This document shows, in pieces, positions 53,178 to 62,969 of a DNA stretch of 64,000 bases. The translations under genes and the position numbers were made by a program. The stretch spans positions 1-64,000 of the forward strand of contig NZ_JALJVY010000005.1 of assembly GCF_024168485.1 (NCBI RefSeq), in the 5' to 3' direction. The stretch comes from Sphingobium sp. OAS761 (GTDB taxonomy: Bacteria > Pseudomonadota > Alphaproteobacteria > Sphingomonadales > Sphingomonadaceae). Every line of letters starts with the position of its first letter. Position 1 is the first letter of the stretch. The notes below the pieces were generated by a model. That model saw only the letters and a program-made list of their open reading frames with translations, had not been told where the DNA came from and did not search any database.

Positions 53178-54100
53178 CCTTCGAACAGGACGCGCAGGGC
53201 GGGACTGGCGCGTTCGAGCAGGATGCGGCCGATCGCTTCCGCCGCGCCATGGTCGCCGCGCGCCAGCACGGCCTCCTCGCGCACCGTCTCCACGCCGTCG
53301 GGGCTGATGATCTCCGCGGCGATGCGCAGCCGGTCGTCCTCGACCCGCGCCAGGGCGGCGATCGGCGAGTGGCAGGTGCCGCCCAGCCCGCGCAGCACGG
53401 CACGCTCCAGCATCACGCAGTCGAAAGTGTCGCGGTGGTTGATCGCCGCCAGTGCGTCCAGCACCGGCCCATTGCCCGAAAGCGCCTCGATCCCGACCGC
53501 TCCCTGCGCGGGCGCCGGCAGCATCATGTCCACCGGTATCGGCGTCCCCACCTCTCCCTGCTCCAGCCGGTCCAGTCCGGCGGCGGCCAGCAGCGTCGCG
53601 TGCACGTCGCCCGCCGCCAACTTGGCCAGCCGGGTCGCGACATTGCCCCGGAAAACGGCTATGGTCGCGTCGGGACGCAACCGCCTTACCTGCGCGCCGC
53701 GCCGGGGCGAGCTGGTGCCGACCAGCGGATCGGGCGGCAGCGCATCGAACCGCACCGCCCCCACCAGCTTGTCGCGAACATCGGCGCGCGGCAGCATCGC
53801 CGCGATGTGGAAGGCGTCAGGACGCAGCGTTTCCACATCCTTCATGCTGTGCACCGAAAAATCGGTTTCCCCGGCCAGGAGGGCGCGGTCCAGTTCCTTG
53901 GTCCACAGCGCCTTGCCGCCGATGTCGGCCAGTGCCCGGTCCTGAATCCGGTCGCCGCTGGTCTGGACGGTGACGATCTCGATGGCGTCATCGGCCCAGC
54001 CATGGGCGGCGGCCAGCGCCTGCGCGGTCAGGCGCGCCTGTGCCAGCGCGAGCGGCGAACCTCTGGTGCCAAGGCGCAACGGTCGGTCGGTGAAAAGCAT
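53174..54100 (-). CDS. hemC: Porphobilinogen deaminase (hydroxymethylbilane synthase)
   Basis: A 308-residue HemC that polymerises four porphobilinogens. RLGTRGSPLALAQA, VQTSGDRIQDRALADIGGKALWTKELD and HSMKDVET line the active site. The dipyrromethane cofactor Cys is Cys243 in GGTCHSPIAA. It is divergent from tsaD and coupled to hemD. Confidence 0.96.
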   Translation of the reverse strand: MLFTDRPLRLGTRGSPLALAQARLTAQALAAAHGWADDAIEIVTVQTSGDRIQDRALADIGGKALWTKELDRALLAGETDFSVHSMKDVETLRPDAFHIAAMLPRADVRDKLVGAVRFDALPPDPLVGTSSPRRGAQVRRLRPDATIAVFRGNVATRLAKLAAGDVHATLLAAAGLDRLEQGEVGTPIPVDMMLPAPAQGAVGIEALSGNGPVLDALAAINHRDTFDCVMLERAVLRGLGGTCHSPIAALARVEDDRLRIAAEIISPDGVETVREEAVLARGDHGAAEAIGRILLERASPALRVLFEG

Positions 54101-54144
54101 ATCCGGCTTGCTCTAATGACCAGCGGCATTAGATGGAAGCGGCA

Positions 54145-55179
54145 ATGACCATCATCCTTGGCCTGGAATCGAGCTGCGATGAAACCGCAGCGGCGCTGGT
54201 GACGGCCGATGGCCGCATCCTTGCCCATCGCCTCGCCACGCAGGAGGAAGCCCACCGGCCCTATGGCGGCGTCGTGCCGGAAATCGCGGCACGCGCGCAT
54301 GTGGAGGCGCTGACCCCGCTGGTGGAGGCCGCGCTGGCGGATGCGGGCATGACGCTGGATCAGGTCGACGTGATCGCCGCCACCGCCGGGCCGGGCCTGA
54401 TCGGCGGGGTGATGGTCGGCCTCGTCACCGGCAAGGCGCTGGCCCATGCGGCGGGAAAGCCGCTGGTCGCGGTCAATCATCTGGAAGGGCATGCGCTCTC
54501 GCCGCGCCTCGCCGACCCCAGTCTGCGCTTCCCCTATATGCTGCTGCTCGTGTCGGGCGGCCATTGCCAGATCCTGCATGTCCGGGGACCCGGCGATTAT
54601 GCCCGGCTCGCCACCACCATCGACGACGCGGCGGGCGAGGCGTTCGACAAGACCGCCAAGCTGCTGGACCTGGGTTATCCGGGCGGTCCGCTGGTCGAGA
54701 AGGCAGCGGCGCAGGGCAATGCAAAGGCCGTGCCGCTGCCGCGCCCGCTGGTCGGCACGAACGAACCGCATTTTTCTTTCGCCGGCCTGAAAAGCGCGGT
54801 GATGCGCGCGGTCCAGTCCGGCCAATATGCGACCGAGGACATCGCCGCGTCCTTCCAGCAGGCAGTGATCGACTGCCTTGTCGACCGGACCCGCAGGGCA
54901 CTGGCCCAAGGTGATAGCGTCACGGCGCTGGTCGTCGCGGGCGGTGTCGCGGCCAACCAGCCGATCCGCGCGGCACTGGAATCGCTCGCCGCCGCCCACA
55001 ACCTGCCCTTCGTCGCACCGCCCCTGTGGCTGTGCACGGATAATGCGGCAATGATCGCCTGGGCCGGGGCGGAACGCCATGCGGCGGGACTGGTCGACGA
55101 CCTCACCGTCCCCGCCCGGCCGCGCTGGCCGCTCGATCCGGCCGCGGAAAAGGCGCGCGGCGCAGGGGTGAAGGCATGA
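54145..55179 (+). CDS. tsaD: tRNA N6-adenosine threonylcarbamoyltransferase TsaD
   Basis: A 344-residue ASKHA-fold enzyme that transfers threonylcarbamoyl to A37 of ANN-decoding tRNAs, together with TsaB and Tsa[16 protein letters not shown], metal-binding His in [19 protein letters not shown] and [11 protein letters not shown] are all present. ATG 54145 follows GGAAG closely; ATG 54133 would add MEAA. The 3' end overlaps gpsA by ATGA. A tsaD-gpsA pair divergent from hemC is a common alphaproteobacterial arrangement. Confidence 0.95.
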   Translation: MTIILGLESSCDETAAALVTADGRILAHRLATQEEAHRPYGGVVPEIAARAHVEALTPLVEAALADAGMTLDQVDVIAATAGPGLIGGVMVGLVTGKALAHAAGKPLVAVNHLEGHALSPRLADPSLRFPYMLLLVSGGHCQILHVRGPGDYARLATTIDDAAGEAFDKTAKLLDLGYPGGPLVEKAAAQGNAKAVPLPRPLVGTNEPHFSFAGLKSAVMRAVQSGQYATEDIAASFQQAVIDCLVDRTRRALAQGDSVTALVVAGGVAANQPIRAALESLAAAHNLPFVAPPLWLCTDNAAMIAWAGAERHAAGLVDDLTVPARPRWPLDPAAEKARGAGVKA

Positions 55180-56147
55180 AGGCGGGCGTCATCGGCGCTG
55201 GCGCGTGGGGTACGGCGCTGGCGCAACTGCTGGCCGGCGACGGGCGGCCGGTCGCGCTATGGGCGCTGGAGGCGGACGTGGTGGACGCGATCAACGCGAC
55301 CCATGAAAATCCGCTCTACCTGCCCGGCCTGCCGCTCGCCCCGTCGATCCGGGCGACCGGCGACATGGCCGACCTCAACGACTGCGACCTGCTGCTGGTG
55401 GTCAGCCCCGCCCAGCATCTGCGCGGCGTAGCGGGCCAGGCCCCGGCGGGCGTGCCGCTGCTCCTGTGTTCCAAGGGGATAGAGGCGGGCACCAGCCTGC
55501 TCATGTCCGAAGTCGCGCGGCAGGCTCAACCGTCCTCGCCCGTCGCCGTCCTGTCCGGCCCGACTTTCGCGCATGAAGTCGCCAAGGGATTGCCGACCGC
55601 CATCACCCTGGCCTGCGAGGACCGGGCACTGGGCGAGAAACTGGCCGCGCGCATCGCCCGGCCGACATTCCGGCCCTATCTGTCCGACGATGTCATCGGC
55701 GCGGAAATCGGCGGCGCGGTGAAGAATGTGCTCGCCATCGCCTGTGGCGTCGCGGAAGGCGCGGGCCTTGGCCTCAACGCCCGCGCCGCGCTGATCAGCC
55801 GGGGTTTCGCCGAAATGACGCGGTTCGGCCTCGCGCGCGGGGCACGGGCGGAAACGCTGGGCGGGCTGTCGGGACTGGGCGATCTCGTGCTCACCTGCTC
55901 GTCCACCAATTCCCGCAACTTCTCGCTGGGCAAGGGGCTGGGCGAGGGCGCGCGCGCGGCCGACCTCCTGTCGAACCGCAGGACCGTGGCGGAGGGCGCG
56001 TTCACCGCGCCCGTGCTGCGCGACGCGGCGCGCGCGGCTGGCGTGGAAATGCCGGTGGTGGAAGCCGTCTGCGCGCTGATCGCCGACGCCGCGCCGCTGG
56101 CCCAGGTCATCGACGCCCTGCTCGCGCGCCCCCTGCGGCCCGAATAA
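55176..56147 (+). CDS. gpsA: Glycerol-3-phosphate dehydrogenase [NAD(P)+]
   Basis: A 323-residue GpsA that reduces dihydroxyacetone phosphate to sn-glycerol 3-phosphate for phospholipid synthesis. The Rossmann motif is [20 protein letters not shown] and [18 protein letters not shown] are diagnostic, and the catalytic Lys is in [12 protein letters not shown]. It is coupled to tsaD. Confidence 0.95.
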   Translation: MKAGVIGAGAWGTALAQLLAGDGRPVALWALEADVVDAINATHENPLYLPGLPLAPSIRATGDMADLNDCDLLLVVSPAQHLRGVAGQAPAGVPLLLCSKGIEAGTSLLMSEVARQAQPSSPVAVLSGPTFAHEVAKGLPTAITLACEDRALGEKLAARIARPTFRPYLSDDVIGAEIGGAVKNVLAIACGVAEGAGLGLNARAALISRGFAEMTRFGLARGARAETLGGLSGLGDLVLTCSSTNSRNFSLGKGLGEGARAADLLSNRRTVAEGAFTAPVLRDAARAAGVEMPVVEAVCALIADAAPLAQVIDALLARPLRPE

Positions 56148-56191
56148 ATTTCCCCCGGCCGCATCCTTTGCCTACAACAGGGAAGAAGACC

Positions 56192-57718
56192 ATGGGTCGA
56201 GAGGGGGACCAGCAGCACGTGACGGCCAGCGCCGCCCTGCCGGATGACAAGGACGACATCGCCGCCCTGGCCAAAGGCGGGCGAACCAACATATTCGGTT
56301 TCCTGCTGCGCCTCGCCGCGCGCCTGCCCTTTCTGTTCATCGCCGGGCGCGTCTATGGCGCCGACGCGCTGGGCCGCTTCGCCTATGCCGTGCTGGTGGT
56401 CGAATTCGTGGCGCAGATCGCGACGCTGGGGCTCAAGCGCGGGCTTGCGGGCGCGCTGGCCCAGACCGAGCGGCCGCATGTCCATGTCGTGGCCGATGCC
56501 ATGCTGGTCACCCTGCTCGCGTCGCTGCTGGGCGCGGGCCTGCTGATCCTGTTCCCGCAGGCGATGTTTCCCAACAGCGGCATCAACGGGCTGGACCGGC
56601 TGCTGGCGCTGACGGTGATCGCCGTCGCCGGATCGGACGTGGCGCTGGCGGCGTGCGCCTATCGCTTCGATGTCGGCGCCACCGTGCGGGCGCGCGCGAT
56701 CATCGAACCCTGGGCGATCAGCATCGGCGCCTTCGCCTTCGCCTTCTATTCCAAGCGCGACGGCCTCATCCTCTCCTATGCCGTGTCGATGATCGCGGCG
56801 CTGGCGGCCTCGCTCGTCCCCATGGCCCGTCATTACGGCCTGCCCGGCGGCTGGCGGCCCGATTTCGGACGGCTCGGTCGGCTTGCCCGGCGCAACCTGC
56901 CGCTGGCGGCAGCCGATGGGGTCGAGTGGGGATCGCGCCGGCTGGACATGGCGATACTGGGGTTGTTCGTCAGCCCGGCCGTCATCGGCATTTATTATGT
57001 CGCGCAGCAGGTCGCGTCGCTGCCGCAGAAGCTCAAGACCAGTTTCGATCCCATTCTGGGTCCGGTGATCACCCGCAATCTGGCCGAGAAGAACCTGGCC
57101 GCGATCGCCCGGCAGGTGAGCCAGGTAGGATTCTGGATCATCGCGGCGCAGGCGGGCATCGCGCTGGCGCTGGGTATTCCGGGCGAAGCGGTGATGGGCC
57201 TGGTCGGCCCCAATTTCGTCGGCGGCACCGGCGCGCTCGCCTTCCTGCTGCTGGCCGAAGTGGTGGCGGCGACGGCGGTGGTGAGCGAATCCGCGCTCGT
57301 CTATATCGCGCGGCACCGCAACCTGATGATCTCGCTCTGCATGATCGGCCTTCAGGCGGCGCTCAGTTTCATGCTGATCCTGGCGGCGCGGCGCATGGCG
57401 CTGCCCGTCATGTGGGTGGCGGCCGCGCCTGCGCTGGCGCTGTGCCTGGCACTGGGCGCCGGTGCGCTGGTCAAGGCACGGCTGCTGTCCAGCCTGCTGC
57501 ATGCGCCGATCAATGCCTGGCGCTGGCCGCTGCTGAGCGCAGCCGGCATCGCCTGCATCGTCGGCGCCGCGTTCGTCGCCCTGCCGCCGCGCTTCGAATG
57601 GGTCGAGCTGGCGGTCGGCGTGTGGGCGATACTGGGCGCCTACGGCCTGGTCATCTGGCACTGGGGCTTCGGGCCGGACGACCGTGCCCTGTTCCGCAAG
57701 CCGCAGAAGGCGGGCTGA
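56192..57718 (+). CDS. Oligosaccharide flippase (polysaccharide biosynthesis protein)
   Basis: A 508-residue protein with 12-14 membrane helices of the MATE/Wzx-like polysaccharide transporter family. GFLLRLAARLPFLFIAGRVYGADALGRFAYAVLVVEF matches the first helices. It would flip lipid-linked glycans to the periplasmic face. The start at 56192 has GGAAGAAG in front; a TTG at 56168 is less likely. It follows gpsA by 44 bp. No other glycan genes are adjacent. Confidence 0.82.
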   Translation: MGREGDQQHVTASAALPDDKDDIAALAKGGRTNIFGFLLRLAARLPFLFIAGRVYGADALGRFAYAVLVVEFVAQIATLGLKRGLAGALAQTERPHVHVVADAMLVTLLASLLGAGLLILFPQAMFPNSGINGLDRLLALTVIAVAGSDVALAACAYRFDVGATVRARAIIEPWAISIGAFAFAFYSKRDGLILSYAVSMIAALAASLVPMARHYGLPGGWRPDFGRLGRLARRNLPLAAADGVEWGSRRLDMAILGLFVSPAVIGIYYVAQQVASLPQKLKTSFDPILGPVITRNLAEKNLAAIARQVSQVGFWIIAAQAGIALALGIPGEAVMGLVGPNFVGGTGALAFLLLAEVVAATAVVSESALVYIARHRNLMISLCMIGLQAALSFMLILAARRMALPVMWVAAAPALALCLALGAGALVKARLLSSLLHAPINAWRWPLLSAAGIACIVGAAFVALPPRFEWVELAVGVWAILGAYGLVIWHWGFGPDDRALFRKPQKAG

Positions 57719-57742
57719 CGCCGCCCTGCCCGCCTTTCCCGA

Positions 57743-58744
57743 TCAGGCGAACAGCCGGTCGCGAATCTGCCCCAGATCCTCCTCGGGCCGTGCGCCCCAA
57801 TGAGAAATGACCTCTGCCGCCGCCGCCGCGCCAAGGGCCAGCGCATCGGCGACGCTGCGCCCGTCGATATGGGCGGCAAGGAAGCCGGCGGCGAACAGGT
57901 CGCCCGCGCCGGTCGTGTCGACGATCTGCGCGACCGGCGCGGCCGGCGCCTCGTAACGGATGCCATCGACGATCGCGACCGCGCCCCTTTCGCTGCGTGT
58001 CGACACCAGCACCGGCACCTTGCCCGCGAAGGCGGCGAGCGCCTTGTCGAAATCGTCGACCTGCGCCAGCGCGCAAATCTCGCCTTCGTTGGAAAAGAGG
58101 ATGTCGATCAGCCCCTGGTCGATCAGGGCGATGAAGTCGTCGCGGTGGCGGTCGATGACGAAATTGTCCGACAAGGTGAAGGCGACCTTGCGCCCGGCAT
58201 CGCGCGCGGCCTCGATCGCAGCCCGCATCGCCGCGCGCGGCTGCTGCGGGTCCCACAGATAGCCTTCGAGATAGAGGATGCCGGCCGAGCGGATCAGGTC
58301 AAGGTCCAGCGCGGCTTCCGGCAGGAACTGCGAGGCGCCCAGAAAGGTGTTCATCGTGCGCTGCGCGTCCGGGGTCACCAGGATGAGGCAGCGGGCGGTC
58401 GGCACATCGCCCGACATGGCGGGCGTGTCGAACCGGATGCCGAGCGCCCGCACGTCATGGGCGAACACCGCGCCGAGCTGATCGTCGTTCACCTGCCCGA
58501 TAAAGCCGCATGACTTGCCCAGCGCGGCCAGCCCCGCCAGCGTGTTGGCGGCGGACCCGCCGCTGATTTCCTTCGCCTGGCCCATGTCGGCATAAAGGCG
58601 TTCGGCCATGTCGGCGTCGATCAGCTGCATCCCGCCCTTGGTCAGCGCATGTTCGGCGAGGAAGCCGTCATCGCTGCGGGCGAGAACGTCGACAATGGCG
58701 TTGCCGATGGCGACGACGTCGAGGGTGGGGGCGGAAGCGGTCAC
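57743..58744 (-). CDS. PfkB family carbohydrate/adenosine kinase
   Basis: A 333-residue ribokinase-fold kinase. It has GNAIVDVLARSDDGFL, then GGSAANTLAGLAALG, and the catalytic-Asp motif DTTGAGDLFAAGFL. The N-terminal style fits adenosine kinases of the PfkB family as annotated in related genomes, which would make AMP from adenosine. The substrate is inferred, not shown. It is convergent with the flippase gene (24 bp). Confidence 0.85.
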   Translation of the reverse strand: MTASAPTLDVVAIGNAIVDVLARSDDGFLAEHALTKGGMQLIDADMAERLYADMGQAKEISGGSAANTLAGLAALGKSCGFIGQVNDDQLGAVFAHDVRALGIRFDTPAMSGDVPTARCLILVTPDAQRTMNTFLGASQFLPEAALDLDLIRSAGILYLEGYLWDPQQPRAAMRAAIEAARDAGRKVAFTLSDNFVIDRHRDDFIALIDQGLIDILFSNEGEICALAQVDDFDKALAAFAGKVPVLVSTRSERGAVAIVDGIRYEAPAAPVAQIVDTTGAGDLFAAGFLAAHIDGRSVADALALGAAAAAEVISHWGARPEEDLGQIRDRLFA

Positions 58745-58858
58745 GCAATTTCCTTAATCTGGGGGCGGGACATGAAATTTCGCCGTCTCTACCGGCCGTC
58801 GGCGCGGCGCGCAACGGCACTGATTGACGCGGGGACGGCGCGGGAGGATAGGTTGGCG

Positions 58859-59512
58859 ATGGTCCTGACCGCCGCCCTGCGCGCCTTTCCATCGATCTTC
58901 CGCGGCGCCACCCTGCGCCTGCTGGGCAAGACGCTGTTGCTGACGCTGCTGCTGTTCGCGGTGCTGGCGGGACTGTTGTGGAGCGGATTTCACCTGCTGC
59001 GCACGCATTTCGGCTGGGGCGGGGGCGGCATGGCCGAGGCGACGGCGACGGCGCTGACCATGATCGCGGCGGGATGGCTGCTGTTCCGCGCCACCGCGAT
59101 GGCGGTCATGGGCCTGTTCGCCGACGACATCATCGCGGCGGTCGAGCGGGACGATTATCCCCGTGCCGCGCCGCGCACCGTGGGATGGGGCCGCAGCCTG
59201 CGCTTCGCCGTCGCTTCCGTCACGCGGACCATCGGCTGGAACCTGGCGGCGCTGCCCGCCTATATCCTGCTGCTGGTGACGGGCGTGGGCACGATCGGGC
59301 TGTTCCTGGCGCTGAACGCCTATCTGCTGGGCCGCGACATGGCCGACATGGTGGAGCCGCGTCATCCCGCACTGCCGCCGATCGGGCAGGGCAGCCGGTG
59401 GCTCATGGGCCTCGCTTCGGCGCTTCTCTTCCTGGTTCCGGTGCTGAACCTGCTTGCACCGGTGTGGAGCGCGGCTATGGCGGTGCATATGCTGCTAGGG
59501 CGAAAATCATGA
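58859..59512 (+). CDS. EI24 domain-containing membrane protein
   Basis: A 217-residue protein with about five membrane segments of the EI24/CysZ-like family. FRGATLRLLGKTLLLTLLLF opens the first helix; later NLAALPAYILLLVTGVGTIGLFLALNAYLLGRDMADMV is diagnostic. CysZ transports sulfate, but this short alphaproteobacterial group has no assigned substrate. ATG 58859 follows GGGAGG; an upstream ATG at 58772 would add 29 residues. The stop overlaps the lipoprotein gene (ATGA). Confidence 0.8.
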   Translation: MVLTAALRAFPSIFRGATLRLLGKTLLLTLLLFAVLAGLLWSGFHLLRTHFGWGGGGMAEATATALTMIAAGWLLFRATAMAVMGLFADDIIAAVERDDYPRAAPRTVGWGRSLRFAVASVTRTIGWNLAALPAYILLLVTGVGTIGLFLALNAYLLGRDMADMVEPRHPALPPIGQGSRWLMGLASALLFLVPVLNLLAPVWSAAMAVHMLLGRKS

Positions 59513-59889
59513 CCCGCCGACCGTTCCGTCCCGTCGCGGCGGCTTTCCTGCTGATGCCGCTGGCCGGCTGCGGCGCCGGCAGCGTGGTGCCGCGCACCGG
59601 CTATGTCCCGCCGTCCGCCGGCCCACCGGCCAGCGCGTTCGGCCGGCAGGGGCCGCTGATGGGCTATGACGCCCAACAACTGACCCGCAGCTTCGGCCAG
59701 CCCCGGCTGGACATTCGCGAAAGCACGGTGCGCAAGCTGCAATTCGCCAATGGTCGCTGCGTGCTCGACGCCTATCTCTACGCGCCCGCGCGCGGGAAGG
59801 CGCCGGTGGTGACCCATGTCGATGCGCGCACCCCGGCCGGCAGCGACGTCGATCCCGCCGCCTGCGCCGCCGCATTGCAGGCGAAATAG
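59509..59889 (+). CDS. Small putative lipoprotein
   Basis: A 126-residue protein with signal sequence and lipobox LMPLAGCG (Cys about 21). A domain reading QLTRSFGQPRLDIRE and LQFANGRCVLDAYLY resembles small SmpA/OmlA-like outer-membrane lipoproteins. It is coupled to the EI24 gene. Function unknown. Confidence 0.75.
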   Translation: MTRRPFRPVAAAFLLMPLAGCGAGSVVPRTGYVPPSAGPPASAFGRQGPLMGYDAQQLTRSFGQPRLDIRESTVRKLQFANGRCVLDAYLYAPARGKAPVVTHVDARTPAGSDVDPAACAAALQAK

Positions 59890-60213
59890 GGCGCACGCCA
59901 GGGTCACGGGTCGGAAGTTCACGGCGTCGCGGCGTCGCATTTGCGCGATTCCACCCCGGAAAGTCTCATCCACGCACCCGCGACGCGGCCCCCGCGCGCC
60001 GCCGACGTCATGATCGCGCGTCGGGAAAGTCACAGCCGGGTCACTATCGGATCACTGCCGGGTCACGACCGACCTGGCGCGCGGCGACGGGACAGGCGGA
60101 ACGGGGCGCGCGGACGGGAGGGGTCGGCCGGGTCATCCGACAGGATAGACCAGAGAAAATCCTATTTTGAAAGAGGTCCGTGCCGCGCCCGCCATGACGG
60201 CGGGGCGCGCGGT
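59890..60213. repeat. GAAGTTCAC block, 11-bp array and start block without a gene (element copy 3)
   Basis: GAAGTTCAC is at 59914-59922. GTCAC, GTCAC, ATCAC and GTCAC start at 60029, 60040, 60051 and 60062, exactly 11 bp apart, with unit GTCACNNNCGG. CAGCCGGGTCAC (60033-60044) is also at 42482-42493. The 24-bp start block is at 60134-60157. On the minus strand the ATG at 60136 opens only 30 codons to TAG at 60044-60046, with no helix-turn-helix. Order and orientation match the 42-kb copy. No other gene is supported here. Confidence 0.75.
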
Positions 60214-61128
60214 TTACGCCCCCGTCCGGCGCACCAGCGTGCCGGCGCCGCGATCGGTGAAGATTTCCAGCAGCATCGCATGCGGCACCCGGCCGTCCAG
60301 GATGACGGCCGCATCCACCCCGCCCTCGACCGCGCGAACGCAGGTTTCGAGTTTCGGAATCATGCCGCCGCTGATCGTGCCGTCGGCTTCCAGCCCGTGG
60401 ATCGCCTGCGGATCGAGGTCGGTCAGAAGCTGGCCCTGCTTGTCCAGCACGCCCGCGACATCGGTCAGAAGGAAGAAGCGCGACGCCTTCAGTTCCGCCG
60501 CGATCGCGCCCGCCATGGTGTCGGCGTTCACATTATAGGTATGGCCGTCCGCGCCTATGCCGACCGGGGCGACGACCGGGATGATGCCGTTTTGCGACAG
60601 CGTGTCGAGGATCGACCGGTCGACCGAGACGGGATCGCCGACAAAGCCCAGGTCGACATTGCGCTCAATGCCCGAATTCGGGTCGGCCTCGCGCTTGCCC
60701 AGCACCTTTTCGCAGGTGACGAGGCCGCCGTCCTTGCCCGAAATGCCGACCGCGCGGCCGCCCGCCCCGCTGATCCAGCCGACGATTTCCTTGTTGATCG
60801 ACCCCGCCAGCACCATCTCGGCGATCTGCGCGGTTTCCTTGTCGGTGACGCGCAGCCCCCCCACGAACTGCGATTCGACGCCCAGCTTCTTGAGCATCGC
60901 GCCGATCTGCGGCCCGCCGCCATGGACGACGACGACATTGATGCCGACCGCCTTCATCAGCACCACATCCTCGGCGAAATCGCGCGCGGCTTCCGGATCG
61001 CCCATCGCGTGGCCGCCATATTTGACGACGAAGGTCTTACCGGCGTAGCGCTGCATGTAGGGCAGCGCTTCCACCAGGACTTCGGCCTTGGCGAGGAGGG
61101 CGGGATCGGGGGCGTGCTTGCTGTTCAT
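60214..61128 (-). CDS. argB: Acetylglutamate kinase
   Basis: A 304-residue ArgB of the amino-acid kinase family that phosphorylates N-acetylglutamate in arginine synthesis. [11 protein letters not shown] and [11 protein letters not shown] bind ATP and substrate; [16 protein letters not shown] and [12 protein letters not shown] complete the site. Length and motifs suit the arginine-regulated hexameric group. The start at 61128 (MNSKHAPDP) is preferred; 61140 and 61164 are alternatives. It follows the queuosine transporter gene by 37 bp. Confidence 0.95.
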   Translation of the reverse strand: MNSKHAPDPALLAKAEVLVEALPYMQRYAGKTFVVKYGGHAMGDPEAARDFAEDVVLMKAVGINVVVVHGGGPQIGAMLKKLGVESQFVGGLRVTDKETAQIAEMVLAGSINKEIVGWISGAGGRAVGISGKDGGLVTCEKVLGKREADPNSGIERNVDLGFVGDPVSVDRSILDTLSQNGIIPVVAPVGIGADGHTYNVNADTMAGAIAAELKASRFFLLTDVAGVLDKQGQLLTDLDPQAIHGLEADGTISGGMIPKLETCVRAVEGGVDAAVILDGRVPHAMLLEIFTDRGAGTLVRRTGA

Positions 61129-61165
61129 GCGCGCGCGCATAAGACCATATGGCCCCTGCCGCAAG

Positions 61166-61837
61166 TTAGCGATCCAGTTTGCGCCCCAGCGCGACCAGCA
61201 GGTAAATGACCGGCGGCACGAGAATCGCCGACAGCAGGACCTTGGCCAGCATCTGTCCCAGCAGCAGTTCGCCGATGGGGAACACGCCGTAGAAGGCGAT
61301 AGACACGAACAGCAATGTGTCGACGATCTGCGACAGGATGCTGGCGACGGCGGCGCGCAGCCAGAGAAGCCGGGCGCCCTCCCGCCCCTTCAGCGCGGCG
61401 AACAGGGTGACGTTGAGCGTCTGGGAAATGCCATAGGCGATGATGCCGCCCAGCCAGATGCGGGGCGTGCCGCCCATCATCAGGGCGAAGGCCTGCGCCC
61501 GCGCCGGGTCCATATCACCGGCCGCCGGCGCCGCGAGCACCAGCACCGACAGCAGGATCGACGCGATCAGCGGCAGGAAGCCGATCTGCACCAGCCGGTT
61601 GGCGACCGCCCGGCCGTGCAGTTCGGCAACGGCGCTGGAAATGGTGACGAGCAGCAGGAAGGCGAAAATGCCCGCTTCCACCGCCAGCGGGCCGAGCCCC
61701 AGCATCGACCCCAGGCCCGACAACGGCCCCAGCGCCACCTGCTTGTTCCCCAATACCCCGGCGATGCACACCATGCCGCCATAGAAGATGGAGAAGAGGA
61801 AGAGCGATCGGCTGATCGGCGCGGGCGAACTGGTCAT
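61166..61837 (-). CDS. Queuosine precursor transporter (YhhQ/VUT family)
   Basis: A 223-residue membrane protein with about six helices of the VUT/YhhQ family, which imports preQ0/preQ1. [44 protein letters not shown] and the charged helix ends match the family. It is probably co-transcribed with argB. Confidence 0.87.
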   Translation of the reverse strand: MTSSPAPISRSLFLFSIFYGGMVCIAGVLGNKQVALGPLSGLGSMLGLGPLAVEAGIFAFLLLVTISSAVAELHGRAVANRLVQIGFLPLIASILLSVLVLAAPAAGDMDPARAQAFALMMGGTPRIWLGGIIAYGISQTLNVTLFAALKGREGARLLWLRAAVASILSQIVDTLLFVSIAFYGVFPIGELLLGQMLAKVLLSAILVPPVIYLLVALGRKLDR

Positions 61838-61895
61838 GGCGCGGCCTTACCGGGATTTGCGCCAACGGGAAAGAGGAGCGATAGCCCCCGGCGCT

Positions 61896-62846
61896 TCAGG
61901 CGAAACGCTGCTGCACCACCGCGTTTTCCCGCTTTTCGGGGCGGATATAGACCGAGGTGATTTCGCGCACCGCACCCTTGAGCGCGCTTTCCATCTCCTC
62001 GATCAGCGTTTCCGCCTCGCCCATTGCGAGATCATCCTCGAAGTCGGCGCTGATGGCGACGAACACCGCGTCGGGCGCGGTGTGGATGGTGCGGACATGG
62101 TTGACGGCAACGATGGCCCGGTGATCGTCCATGATCCGCCATACCGTGTCGACGATGACCGGCGCGGCGCTTTCGCCGATCAGCAGCCCCTTCGCCTCGC
62201 GCGCGAGCAGGATCGCAACCGCCCCCAGCACGCAGCCGATGGCGATCGACGCCACGCCGTCGATGCGCGGGTCCGAATAATGATGGCTGGCCCAGACGCC
62301 GATGCCGGCCATCGCCAGCCCCGCCAGCGCCGCGCTGTCCTCGAACAGGACGATGAAGCCCGCCGGATCCTTCGACCGCCGGATCGATCGCCACCATGTG
62401 TCCGCGCCGCGCGTCCGGTCGAATTCGCGCACCGCGATCGCCCAGGACATGCCCTCCAGCAGGACGGCGATGCCCAGCACGACATAGTTGACCGTGGGAT
62501 CGCGCAACGGTTCGGGCGCGACGACGTGCAGCCAGCCTTCATAGACGGACACGCCCGCGCCCACCGCGAAGATGAGGATGGCGACCACGAACGCCCAGAA
62601 ATAGAGTTCGCGGCCGTAGCCGAAGGGATGGGCCGCGTCGGGCGCGCGGCGGGAGCGGTGCTGGCCGTAGAGCAGCAGCACCTGGTTGCCGCTGTCGACC
62701 AGCGAATGGACGCCTTCGGTCAGCATCGACGACGACCCGGTGATGCCGGCGGCGACGAATTTGGCGACGGCGATGCCGACATTGGCGACCAGCGCGCCAT
62801 AGAGGACGATATTGTCCTTCACATGCCCGATGCCGTCCCGTGCCAT
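61896..62846 (-). CDS. Cation diffusion facilitator transporter
   Basis: A 316-residue CDF protein with six membrane helices. The helix-2 metal-site region is SMLTEGVHSLVDSGNQVLLL (His and Asp ligands), followed by HPFGYGRELYFWAFV, a clear CDF signature. The C-terminal cytoplasmic domain (VNHVRTIHTAPDAVFVAISADFED) completes it. It would export Zn2+, Mn2+ or Fe2+. Start 62846 has AAGGGGA upstream. It is divergent from the S9 peptidase gene. Confidence 0.9.
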   Translation of the reverse strand: MARDGIGHVKDNIVLYGALVANVGIAVAKFVAAGITGSSSMLTEGVHSLVDSGNQVLLLYGQHRSRRAPDAAHPFGYGRELYFWAFVVAILIFAVGAGVSVYEGWLHVVAPEPLRDPTVNYVVLGIAVLLEGMSWAIAVREFDRTRGADTWWRSIRRSKDPAGFIVLFEDSAALAGLAMAGIGVWASHHYSDPRIDGVASIAIGCVLGAVAILLAREAKGLLIGESAAPVIVDTVWRIMDDHRAIVAVNHVRTIHTAPDAVFVAISADFEDDLAMGEAETLIEEMESALKGAVREITSVYIRPEKRENAVVQQRFA

Positions 62847-62969
62847 GTCGTCCCCTTCCCGTGTCGCATCGGCTGAAACGCGCCCGGGCGGCTTAAGGTT
62901 CGCGCCACTATCTGCACGCCTGTACAATTTGCCTTGGCGCGGGCGCCGGGCATCGCCTAGCCTTGCGCC

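Noticed and set aside
55676..57661. Minus-strand open frame of about 660 codons
   Set aside because: Shadow of gpsA and the flippase gene; Gln/Arg/Asp-rich nonsense composition.
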